A stretch of DNA of 64,000 nt from Gnetum montanum (lineage: Eukaryota; Streptophyta; Gnetopsida; Gnetales; Gnetaceae): assembly GCA_015680685.1 (NCBI GenBank), contig MNCI01034266.1, positions 756,267 to 820,266 of the forward strand, written 5' to 3'. A program made the translations under genes and the position numbers. The notes under the pieces are model-generated. The model was not told the DNA's origin. It saw only the letters and a program-made list of their open reading frames with translations, and did not search any database. Numbering within the stretch: position 1 is the stretch's first letter; the number at the start of each line of letters is the position of its first letter. Below, piece after piece: positions 11,661 to 23,060 of the stretch.

Positions 11661-14600
11661 TCATTGTTGTTGGCCCTAGTTGGAGGGTTAAAAGTTTCAT
11701 CTTGAAACTCTACCTCTAAACTTGATCAATATTAACATAGTTAACTAAAGGTAGCAACAAATTATCTCCATGGATCATAATCTCTCCACGCTCATATGGA
11801 AAGTGTATCTCTTGATGTATAGGGAGTGAGACTACATAGAGCTTTACTAACCATGGTTTCCCTATGTTCAAGTTAAACTAAGGTGTCGCCTCAACAACTA
11901 GGAAGTTGACAGATGTGGGAAATTGCTCACTAACTAAAAAATCCAAAGAGATGAAACCTCATAATCCTACTTGTGAGCCATGAAATAACTTAAGTGTTGA
12001 GGTAGTGGTTACTTGGATATTATTCATTAGGCCCAACTTGTCAACAATAGAATATGGTATCACATTCATGGCCATCCCATATTCTACATGAACATGATGA
12101 ACCTTGTATCTACTAATGTATATGATGATAAGAAGAGGATCAAATAGCACTTCTCTATTTAGAGAGTCAATTTTCACTTCACTATCATGAAATTTGAGCA
12201 TGGGCTAATGCTTGGTTACCCTAAGTAAAGCTTGCTTAATGATAGAGTGAATTGACTCTCTATTGATGAGCATGTCTCTATTCTTAGCAATAGTAGTTAA
12301 TACTTGAGCTAGTGCATCCCTATGAGCATGAGATGTCATGACTAAGTCATAAAATTTTGGTGATGTGTTCTTTTACTTTACGGACCATTTGGCTTGTTCC
12401 ATTGTTGCAAGGAAACTCTTTCCTTTGGCTTGCGATGTTTTGGCCTTAGTGATTCTAACCTCCTTCATTATCCATTAAGTTTGTGGCTTGAGTTATGATG
12501 TATGTGCCTTGGGTCCCTTGTCCATGGGTGTCATTGGTCTTAGTGTAGATATCAGTTAGTTACCTTCAATGGTCTTATTTGTTGGTTTGGTGATAGGTTG
12601 CCTTTACCATCATTGTGATGAATGTTTCTTGCTAACCTCTAAGTTGTTGGCCATTATAGCTAGACTTTGGTCACAGTTCATTGTGGTCATACTTGTTGAA
12701 GGTGGAGGGATCAAAATAATGAACGGTTCCCTAGGCTTTGGGATCATGGTGGTACTTTGATGACAAATAGTTTCCAAGGAAGATTAGACCATTTGGCTTT
12801 CATGAATGAGGCTACAGTGTAGGAGTTGTTGTTGAATCTTAGAGAGTTAGGCTCGTTCACTACCATCTTTTTGTAGTTTATCATCTTCTGGAAGTCATCC
12901 TTTAATGATAGGAAAAATTAATGTCATGACCAACCATTTGATAATCATGGTAATGCCTATCCAACCTAAAGTACCTTAGTAGTTTAGGATCATCTTTGGT
13001 AACTATCATTGGGTCTCTAGCTATGTCACAAAGATAAGTGTACCTCTTACAAGCTTCTTTAGATAGTTTCTTATGTTGTATATGGTTTTCTTTAAGCAAC
13101 TATTCTAAAAGCTTAAAGGGCTTCATAGGCAACCTAGTGTACTGAGACCTATCCTTCTACCTAAAGTTTTATATTGGTTGATTTGAGATGTAGGAAGTGG
13201 ATGGTTGTGATGAGTTGGAGGATGCATTGTGTGGTGGTGGTTCCTTCCTTTTCCTTTGCTTTGACTCTTTTGTCACTACGGCCATGGTTATATGTTCCTA
13301 CTTGGTTCTATCCCTATCCCTCGCATGTTGGTTTTTATAGGTCACATAGGCTAGGTTGTTCTTATCTTAGCTACCTCCTCAATTTTCTTAGTTTGTAAAA
13401 AGGCTTTGCTTAATGACTGAGGCTCTAGATAGTATAGAATTAACTTGATGAAGTCATTTAATGTTCCCTTGCATATGATCAAGAATTAGATTTCAACAAT
13501 AGGATCTAGGATTTCATTAAGCATTGAGTTTCACCTTTGACTAAACCTTTTGACTAGTTTGAGTGGCCCCTACTTCACCTTCATCAATTTGTCCAATGTG
13601 GCATCCAACTTCAAGTTGTATCTAAAGTGGTTAACAAATTGGTTAATGAGATCCTAAATTGAAGAGATGAAACCCTTAGGCATGATTCAATACCAATATA
13701 GAGCCTTTCCCTTGATAGACATGAGGAACATTCTCAATATTGTGTGAGGCCAAGGTTGCAAGAAGAGGCACTTGAACCAAAAGGTTACAAAATGTGTGTT
13801 GGGATCTCCTTCACCATTGTATTTGGTGAAGTTTGGAATACGCATGCCTATGGGCAATGTTATTTAAGGCATCATAGGGCTTACAGAATCATCTTGGTAG
13901 AAATTTAGAACCTTGACTATCTAAGTTATGTTGGATTTAAGTTTTTGAAACTCTTCATTAAGGTCTTGGATCATTTGAAAAGCTTGATTCAAGCCTTCGG
14001 GCATCCCTATCAACTACGGTCTTTTCATTGATAGTTGAGGGAGGAGAAAGTGAGAGGGTTATGGCCTCATGATAGGCTATGGTATCAAAGGAAGAGGTTG
14101 GGTTATGATGGTCATAGGTGAGCTAAACAAGGAGAATGATGTTTTTTCTGGAGCTTGAGGCACAAAGGGGAAAAATGGAGTATCAGATGCTTATGATACT
14201 TCATGTCCCAATCACGATCCAACTAGTATGTCAAAGGGAGATGGTGAGGTAGACATTACCATGGCAGGGTGAATAGAGTTAGGTTATGTGGCAAAGGGTA
14301 CTGATGAGAATAAGGAGATGGATTGAGACATAGGTTGTGTCTAGTGTATGGAAATGATGGGTGTGGACCCAAACATGGTAGGATGGATAGGAGGAGAGTT
14401 AGATTTTACGACTTTTTCAATCGATGAGGTAAGACAAGTGGAGTTGGGTGTGGTTGTTTGGGGAGCCAAAGATTGAAAAGGACATCCAATGAAGGTGTTT
14501 AGCTCCTACTTAACCTCTAACTCCTCTTTCTCTTCATAATGATCCTCTAAGCTAATTCCCTTACTAAACTCATCAACCTCTATGAGTTGTGTGAGAATTT

Positions 14601-14874
14601 GCACATAGAAATCAATGAGGGAAATTTGGTCATAGTGGGATGGAATGTATTCTTTCCCATCCTAAAGTATAATTTCGAATTGACACTTAGCATCAGATTT
14701 AGAGCATCATATTAATATACTAGCTTTCATCTTATCATAGAGGAAGTTGGAGAATTCCTCGTTGATAACTACGAAGTCCATACTCTTGTCCTTTTGCCTA
14801 AGGGATTGCCTTCATTTTATGATTATGGGGTCTTTTGGGTCATAATCATGAACTACATCTTGGCTAGATACCAT
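11660..14874 (-). pseudogene. Tat-lineage gag-protease pseudogene, T1
   Basis: Decayed gag-protease of a Tat/Ogre-type Ty3 element, read on the minus strand from ATG at 14874. The gag core is visible near 13870-13480 (NFTKYNGEGDPNTH, then KALYWY and a Phe/Asn-rich segment), matching the usual Tat gag pattern. The protease is at 12201-11959. Its active-site region reads VHVEYGMAMNVIPY, with Glu instead of the catalytic Asp. The downstream linker (IGKPWL, IHQEIHFPYERGEIMIHGDN) is typical of Tat/Ogre after the protease. Many stops and frameshifts lie between the parts, so it is not functional. The same order occurs in T2 and T4. Confidence 0.85.
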
Positions 14875-15659
14875 GTTTGTGAGGTTAAGTGGCAATATGG
14901 TTGATTAGTTGAAAGACATGATAAAAAATGCTAAAATTGGCTAAACAAAGTTATAAAAGGTTAAATAAAGTTGAAATTTCAACAAGTGAAATTTAAAATT
15001 GGATAAAAAAACAAAAATGGTTGAAAACATGTCACTTACTATAAATAGTAAGTGGGGGGGGGGNNNNNNNNNNNNGAAGGGAGGTACACCTGAATGCTAA
15101 AAATGAAAAACTAGAAATATTGTTCCAAACCTCACCTACATTGGGGTTCCTAGCTACACCTATGTTGGATGTAGTAGGAGGAAAAGAAGGGAGGGGTGAG
15201 AAAGGAAGATGTCACACCTTCCTACCAAATGTTTATGAAAAGGGGGATTTCGAACCAATGTGAAATCTTGGGTTTTCAACCAGAAAATAATTTTAGCAAG
15301 TTTCAAATTTTCTCAACTAGGAAGAAGGAATGAGGGTTTGGTTGTGGAAACCACCAACACTAAAAAACTAGAAAATCTTGGTAGCCAAGGAGGAATGGAT
15401 TCCACACCACATCAACATTGGCTTTGGGCAAGGAATTCACATCAAGTATTGTGAAAATCCAAAATCCATACACCTACAACTTCCATGCTAAGGATTTTTC
15501 TATGGCTATGTGAGTGGAAACATTGATCATGAATAGATTCATAGGCTTTTTTGATGTAAAAAAATTATAGATTTTAGGTATAAGAGCAACGTTGGTTATG
15601 GGGCAAACTGATTTTGACAAAGAAATTAGGTGAAGGCCCTTCTTCTAGCACCAAAAAAC
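14875..15659 (-). other. T1 5' leader, primer-binding site, and assembly gap
   Basis: Leader between LTR and gag. The primer-binding site TGGTGCTAGAAGAAGGGCC reads on the minus strand at 15653-15635, six bases from the LTR. A 10-G run ends at 15063, followed by 12 Ns (15064-15075), an assembly gap at a homopolymer. The rest is A-rich, noncoding. Confidence 0.7.
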
Positions 15660-16993
15660 TATCGCAATTGAAAAATTTGTTCACTCGAAAATCAAAAATC
15701 TCAGTGCAATAGCCTTCACCGCAAATTCCTAGGGCCTTTGAAAAATGGGATTCAAGGTACCCTTGATGGTCTAACAAATCACCCAGGAACTTACAAGATT
15801 GAAAATGAGGGTAGAAAAGAATAAAAATGTGGTACATATCTAAGAAAATAAATGCATAGAATGAAAAAAATGTAAATTAAATTTTCACACAAATCAAAAC
15901 TTTAAACATTATTGTAGAATAAAAAGGATTCAGAAATGTGTATAAGAATGCTTGAGAAGGCAAGGGATTCACTTTAATGAGGGCTTGGAATTTGTTGCTC
16001 CATAATCTGAATGCTTCACAACTCCTGAAAATTTGAAACCTTGCTACAAACATCACCAAATCTACAACATTGGTTGATGCAAGGGGATGAAAACTATGAA
16101 AGATTTGGGCTACTAGAATTATCCATGCTTGGATTTGAGGATACCATGGATGCAACGTAGAAGCCACAAACTCATAAATTCCAAAGGGGGTAACAAGGGG
16201 GGTAAGAAGGCTATAGTGGTTTCCATGCTAAGGTTCAAGAGACTACAAGTGTATGAGATTGCAAGAGCTCTTGAGTGCTTGAAAATTCCCAAGTGTGGAA
16301 TTTCCAAGAGTGTGTAACCTCTTTATGGTATTTTTTGTTTAGTTATATAGGGTTTTGGGCCTTAAATATTATTGCAAATTAGCTTGATTGTACCTACAAA
16401 TTGGCTACAAATTTTTGTTACATTTCAGGTGGGGTAGGTGCCAACAATTGGGGGGTTACCATATATAGTAAGTTTCATACCCCAATGGTAATTCCATTTA
16501 CTAAAAATAGTAACAAGAAGATATCATCTACACTAGGAGTAGATCTTCCATGTTGGGGAGGATTTTCCATGTTGGTCATCCAAGATCCTAGCTGGAGTCA
16601 ATGCAACATTGAAATCTTGGTCATGAAGTTTCTACACTGGGGCCATGCAATTTCCATAATGAGTATGAAGTTTTCACACTGATCATGAAGTTTCCACACT
16701 GAGCATAATGTAGAAGATGCAATACCCCCCATAAAACCCATCAAAATGTCAATTTTAGCATTCCAAAAGGCATTTTTAACACCCCCAAAGCCTAAATATA
16801 GATATTATTTGACTTTTCTCACTTGGGGGATGAGGCTTTGACCACTTATGAGGCACTGTTTAGCCCCAAAAGTATAAAATATGTGAGACTGCATCTTAAA
16901 GGTTACGAACTTTACATTTACAGTGATTTTTAACCTCGGGTTTCATGGGATAGAGTTACAAAGGCTAAAACATGTAAATTTGGTGGTGTTTTA
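15660..16993 (-). repeat. 5' LTR of T1
   Basis: Defined by alignment to the T2 and T3 LTRs. On the minus strand it begins at 16993 (TAAAACACCACC, where the others have TGAAACACC or TGTAACACC) and ends at 15660 before the primer-binding site. A TATA box (CCCTATATAACT, minus strand) lies at about 16341-16353. The flank at 16994 is GTGAG; no matching duplication is visible because the other end is lost. Confidence 0.8.
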
Positions 16994-18950
16994 GTGAGCC
17001 ATATTGGGAGACTATAGGATTGATGAGGAATTTTAGGACATTGGGAAGGTTATTTTAAGGTTGTTTGAAGGTAAACATAAAGATGGTTTTTTGCAACTAT
17101 GCCAAACCCATGCTAGGACTATGCTAGGTAGCGTGGTTCTTGCCAAAATGTGGGTTTCTAGGTTCATTATGGTTAGTTTTGGGATTCTAATATTCTATAC
17201 TATAGTGCAATGGGTTGGGGTCAAGATTAATATACTTTTATGTCATTTTGATGCTATGGAAGCCATAAATGCTATCAAGAATTGAGGACTATGTTGGGAC
17301 TATGCTGGCTAGCATGGCTCCAATGTAGCTCCATGTAAAAAGTGGATTTCTAGTGTCTCAAGGTTGGATTTTATGTTCCATCAACTTCCTAAGGTAGCTT
17401 AGAGGCATCAGGGTTGCAAACTAGTCATTTTAAGGCCAAACCATTCTACTAAAAGTGAATTTTGGAACCATCCCCCCAAGAACTATGCTAGCTAGCATAG
17501 TTCAAAATGGTCCCATCATAGTTGAATGAAACTTGGTCCTTTTTATGGTCAAAATAAGGTCAAATGGCAATTAGCTCTAGGGTTTCAAGATTCTAGGCTT
17601 CTCAAATTAATTTTTAGGCCATTTGAAGTGTTTTTGTGCTATAGAAACTATTTTGGAGCCAAAGCTATGCTAGGACTATGATGGCCAGTGTAATTCAATC
17701 TGTCTTAGTGTAGTTGCACATGAATCTTAGCTTTTGGATAGCTTTTGTGGTTAATCAACTACCAAGGTTACTGATGTACATGGCTAGGGTTTAGGCTTAA
17801 AATGTTTCATACTAAAGGTTACTTGAGCCTTGATATAGCCATCCCTCCATGAAATATGCTAGGACTATGCTAGGTAACATAGTTCTAGTGTGGTTGTGGG
17901 GAAGATGATTTATTCTAGCTACTTTTGACTCAATTTCTAGGGTTTGGTGGTTTCTAAAGGCTCCAACAAGGTTATGGAATTAGGATGATGCATCCAAATG
18001 TTGATTTGACATTTTAATAAACTGTTTTTAAATTTTTTCAAGAAAACTCTAATAGGACTATGTTGGCTAATGTAGTTGGAGTATTTCTTAGCATAGTTCC
18101 AAGGTTCATGTAAGATTTGACCTATTTTTGCTTTATTACTTGGCATTTAATTGTTATCAGAGACTCTAGGGATTTTTAAAGGTTAGAATATGCTACTTTG
18201 AAGGTTATTTTTGAATTTTCTCAAGAGGAGTACACTAGGACTACATTGGTGAGCTTAGTTCGGGTCATGCTCAGCATAGTTGGAAGGCTCAGGTGGATTT
18301 TGATTCATTTTTTCTTCATTTTTAGCATTTTAAGGCTACCAAAGACTTTGCAACTGTGTAAAGGTTAGAATATCCCACTTTGAATGTTATTTTTGAATTT
18401 TCTTAGGAGGACTATGCTAGGGCTACATTAGCTAGTGTAGTTGGGGCCATGCTTAGCATAGTTGGGATGCTGAAGTGGATTTTAACTCATTTTTACTTTG
18501 TTTTTTAGCATTTCAAGGTTACTAGAGATTCTAGAGAGGTGTAAAGGTTAGGATGTGCCACTTTAAGGGTTATTTGAGACATTTAATGAGCAAAAATTAG
18601 TGAACTATGCTAGGACTATGTTCCCCCAAAACTAAGGATTTTTGACATTTTATAGTAGGTTTTAATAGGTTCCAGAGCTATTAGAAACTCCAACTTGGGT
18701 TTGGGGCTTGGCATGGTCATTTTGGAGTTGATTGGAAGCTTAATTAGTTGTGATAACTCATGTCCCCCACAAAACTATGTTGGCTAGCATAGTTGGGCTC
18801 CTAGCTAGTGTAGTTTCATAAAATAGCTTATTTTATATGAGTTTTGACTTTCTCTAGTGCTTGGGATCTTCTAGTGTCAACATCTAGTTTCTAATTTTGG
18901 TATGAGTTTTTATTAGCTTCAACATGTTGTGTATGGGTAGCTAGGAGGTG
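16994..18950. repeat. 184-bp tandem array with palindromic core, T2
   Basis: The core ACTATGCTGGCTAGCATAGT and variants occur at 17121, 17302, 17485, 17678, 17867, 18060, 18243, 18425, 18618 and 18778: nine intervals averaging 184 bases. The best copy, AACTATGCTAGCTAGCATAGTT at 17481, is a perfect palindrome. Units also share TAAAGGTTAGAATATGCTAC and TTATTTTTGAATTTTCT. A weaker core lies near 19130. Stretches between 18950 and 19379 show no gene. Confidence 0.9.
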
Positions 18951-19378
18951 AGTTTTTATAGTGGTTGAGGGTTCGAATCCATTCCAAAGGTTTTTAGAAA
19001 ATTAACCCCAACTTAGTTCTTGTTAGAAGGCCTAAATCCTAATGTATTAGGAGTTTTATTGGTTTCATTGGGAGGCACCTAGTGGGACCCATCCAAATTT
19101 GAATTTTTATTTTACATTAGTTTTCCTACTAACCTAGCATAGTTTCCACTTTTTAGTTATGAACATGGAGTTATGTGGAAGTTGTGTGGGTGTTTTTGGG
19201 ATGGGGTTTTGGATAATCAACACATAAGTTTGGGAAGGCTTCCCACATTAAAATTTTATTCAAAACATTATTTCTTGCCAAATTATCATAAGAAACACTT
19301 AGCATCAAGGCTTTTCAATCATTCTTGAGTCCATCCCCATTAATTGCCAAATTTGTTTTTTGTCATTTTCTTCTACAG

Positions 19379-22154
19379 AGGTAGCAAAGCTATGAAGAGA
19401 TGAAGAAGATTAAAGGTTTTGAAGTTTGCCTACCAAAGATATCAAAGAGGAGAGGCTCTTCAAATAAAAATCTAGCCCTGGAAGAATTAAATGTTGCTAC
19501 TAAGGGGATTTCCTCACTTTCCTTAACCCATCATTGGATAAGGCTCATCCACAATGACTACTAGGTACCTCCTTCCTAGTTGTTCTTATGAGTTTCTAGC
19601 CTAGAACCTAGGTAATTTGTATTATCCAAGCTTGCAAGTTAAGTGGAGTTTGGCTCTAAATGATTTGGGTGTTGTGTTTGGGTTGTGTTCATGTGTGTAA
19701 TACGTTGTTTTGGTCTTAATGTGTACCTATATTAAGTTATGAATTTTTCTACCCTATTTTATGCATTTTCTGCTATTTTTCACTAAAGAAGAAATGCCAA
19801 TTTTTTATTTTTTATAAGAAAATGATAAAGAATCTTTGGTTTTTAGGGCATGGGATTATTGTTTGTTATTTTCTAGTCAAACTAGTGGTTGAACCACTAA
19901 TTTTTGACTTATAGTTAATGTTTTATGAGTTTTTTCGTATGTTAATTCACAATGGCTCTTTTTGGTTTTTTACTATTTTACCCCCTTGAAACTAGCTAGC
20001 ATTGACACCTACATTGAATTTTTTTGCTAATTCCTCAACGTCCTAAGGATCTCTAGGGACATCTAGGAGGGTTTGACATTAATCCTAGAAGTTTTAAGAA
20101 AATTTCATATTTTTCTAGTGATTTTTTAGTTATTTTTTTGCAATTTGGATTTTTTTGTTAAAATATTAAAGTAGTTTTAGGTTGTTGTATGAATTTTTTC
20201 CAATCCTAGAATTGTAGTGTTGATGTTAAATTTTTGTTGAATTTCATGTATGTGCAAGACCTAGACTCAAAAAAATTTTAGTAAAATTTTATTATTTTTT
20301 ATGCATATGAACTACCCTATATAGTTGTAGTTTCAATTGTTAAAATTGCAAACCTCCTACTCTTGTACATGTAGCATTGGTCTATTTTTGAAATTTTCAT
20401 GACAATGTTAAAAACTCATAATGTTATTTATATGTTGTATTTTGATTTCCAATAGCTATTAGAGTTTTTCAAAATTTTTAACTAGTCATCCTAGAGTTTT
20501 TACTATAGCTTATTTCACTATAAACTACGATTTCTAGTTGAAATTTTCTTAAATTCAAGTTGGAATTTTGTAACTATTGTTGTGGGTTATGTTTTGTTAA
20601 AGGCTAATCCTCATGGTTTAAATTTTTTACATAAAATTTTCATAATTTTATATGTATATTTTCATCATGAAATTGTCATTAGGGTTAATGGACTATTTGG
20701 TCTTTTTCTAAATTTTTTGGTTAAATTTTTCTTTGGTTTTAATGGTTGAGAATTGGGAATTTGTTTGTTTATTCTTGTATGAAAATTTTGACATTATGGC
20801 TATAATTTATTTTAATGATTGTTAAATTTTTCTATGGTCCTATAAGGTTGTGATAAACATCGTTGGGTTGTGCAAGGCCTTCCTGAAGCCTATCCTAGTG
20901 GTGATCAAGTTGGTTGGGCTACTATGTTATATACACATACTCAAATCCAGCATCCCACCTGCTGATATGATTTTGGATTGTAGCTCCCTTTGGTTTAGGC
21001 CAAGGACCAAGAAATTCCTAGCCTTCTTGTTGCAACACTTTAGTGTAATGATGTGCTTTCACTTGGCATAAGAAATAGTGGCTATCATCATGGAGACCCT
21101 GCTACCTCATCCTACAAACTTGATTGTCAAGTTCATAGTTGACAATCCCAACACCCATGTGGAGGGTGATCACTTTAACAACATATACACTAGAGTCACA
21201 TGTAAGTTTTCCAAAATCTAAGATATGCTCAAATTTGTCTAGTACAATGCCAAAAATATGTTACTAGTTGGTCACTACATCAACATCTTATTTCAAAATC
21301 ATGGGAATTCCAATGTTCCAATGAGTTCCTATTGGAGCAAGTTGTAGCATTGAAGAGAGAAAATAAAAAGTAGGCTAAGGAGATTAAAGATCTCAAGGAT
21401 CGTTAGGAATTTGTGGAAGCCCAAGTGACTCCTTGCAAACCAAGAAGATAGAATGATTGATGTACTAGAATGCCATCCATAGAAAGGTTGCCCTTTCTAG
21501 GAGCCTTATGCAGTAGATGTTGTAGATGGACCTATTGGATCGTAAGACTAAGGAATGGAGAGACTATTATGCTTGGGTCCTTGAGTGGGGCTGGGCATAA
21601 AATTACCATAATAAGAAGTACAATGCTAAATGGAAGAGCCACCTAAAGTGGCTATAGGAGAATTCCATATAGTAGTGTAAGTTAGAGCTATTCATGAAGG
21701 GAATCAACAATAGAGGTCCTTTCAAACTATTTGAAGACTCTCTAGTGGTTTCTAATTCATCAACTTGTCAAGTTACTACCACTTTGGGAAAGGTGACCAC
21801 TACTACATTTTCACAAAATCCACCCACATAGACCAACATTGACAAGAGTAACATCTTAACTAGTATTAATCTTAGGGAAGTGGATTGGGCTCACATGAAT
21901 GAAGACCAAATTCTCCATCATCTAGAGGTTAGTCTTTAGAGCTTCCCTACAGAAGATGCTACCTCAAAGTCTTTCTAGGTTTTTTTATTCTTAATTAATT
22001 TCTTTTATACTTTAGTTTATTTTAGTTTGCAATTTAGCTGGGTTAATTACTGATTAGACTTTGTTTTTGATTGGTACAAGTACTAGGTGATAGCAGTAGC
22101 CCCAATGGTGATCATACTAGAGATGCTCCTCCTCCTCCTCCAGTTGCACCTTAG
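19379..22154 (+). CDS. Antisense multi-exon gene inside T2 (decayed)
   Basis: Lies on the strand opposite to T2's gag. Exon 1, 19379-19564, follows TTCTACAG, contains ATG at 19400 (MKKIKGFEVCLPK, then a basic KISKRRG) and ends at TAG|GTACCT. A T-rich intron of about 1.3 kb follows. Exon 2, 20847-21978, contains LKPILVV, FLLQHFSVM, MLKF and INILFQN blocks, and a coiled-coil-like stretch (LLEQVVALKRENKK) near 21330. It ends at TAG|GTTTTT. A 102-base T-rich intron leads to the last exon, 22081-22154, ending in a Pro-rich tail. Several in-frame stops (many look like CAA/CAG/CGA to stop) show decay. The same protein blocks and last two exon boundaries recur in T4. The domain is unknown to me. Tat-lineage elements are known to carry antisense extra ORFs; this is probably one. 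Confidence 0.6.
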
Positions 22155-23060
22155 TTACATCACCTTGATCATGCCTTTGGTTACATTTTTTTTGATGATG
22201 TTATGGTATTGTGGATAGTCTTAGTTATTGGTTATTATGAAACTATTATTATTTTTTATGTTATTGCTACACAGTGTAGCCATGACTATTGGATGCCTAT
22301 TCATTTTATATGTCATTTAAGCTTTTTTCACACTGTGTGACTATGGCTATCGATTACATACATTTTAGTTATTATTTTTATTTTTATTTTTCATTATATA
22401 TTTTAAATTTTCTATTTTTGTGAATTTTTATATCCTGTGTCTTATTTTATGTCATGAGGCCACATTGAGCTATGTTGGTTAAAACATACAATCATAATGC
22501 AACAATTTGGTAAAGTGAAATGCAAATAAACTTAGGAAAATAAACTATGAACTAGGATGTAATGGTTATGAATAGGTCATAGAAGTGTTACCATTTTTAG
22601 GCCATGTTTAGCCACCAATTTAAGGCCTTGGTAGGCCATGCATTACTAGTTCTAGGCCATAGCAGGTCATTGTTGTGCTAATTTTAGGCCTTAGCAAGCC
22701 ATAGTTTTACCAGTTGTAGGCCTTGGTGGGCCATGCATTAAAATGTTTTTATAATTTTTACATTTTAATATTTTTATAGATTCTTTAAGTCTTAGAATTT
22801 TTATCGTATTTTTCATGTTTTAAAATTTTTATGGTATTTTTAAAGTTTTATGCTTTAAAATAGACAAGGTGTAAAATGGTAAACTATAAACAAGAATGAA
22901 ATATAGGCTACATGAAAAATAAAGTTAAAACAATGTAAAATAAGTTAATTCAAAAATGATACATGTAAACAAAGATTAAACTACACAAAGAAAATAGAAG
23001 AGAAGGCTACACAGTTCCGGACATAAGAGCAAGTGAATAGGAAACATACTTTAACCATGC
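22155..23060 (-). repeat. T2 spacer with minisatellite between antisense gene and protease
   Basis: Contains the AAGGCC minisatellite at 22610-22745 (units of about 43 bases) and AT-rich DNA on each side. No supported reading frame. Confidence 0.6.

Larger units (their letters stand above)
6725..16993 (-). mobile_element. T1: Tat/Ogre-type Ty3 element without RT (partial)
   Basis: Minus-strand element: 5' LTR 15660-16993, primer-binding site 15635-15653, gag-protease 14874 to about 11660, then a noncoding spacer down to about 6725. No RT, RNase H or integrase is recognisable after the protease. The spacer matches T3 (45290-48469), which is followed by a 3' LTR, so it is the element's 3' region. 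T1's own 3' LTR is missing, lost at the 6725 junction. The element looks nonautonomous, with gag-protease only. Confidence 0.7.

Noticed and set aside
16994-16998. GTGAG as a target duplication for T1
   Set aside because: The other end of T1 is lost at about 6725, so no partner can be shown.
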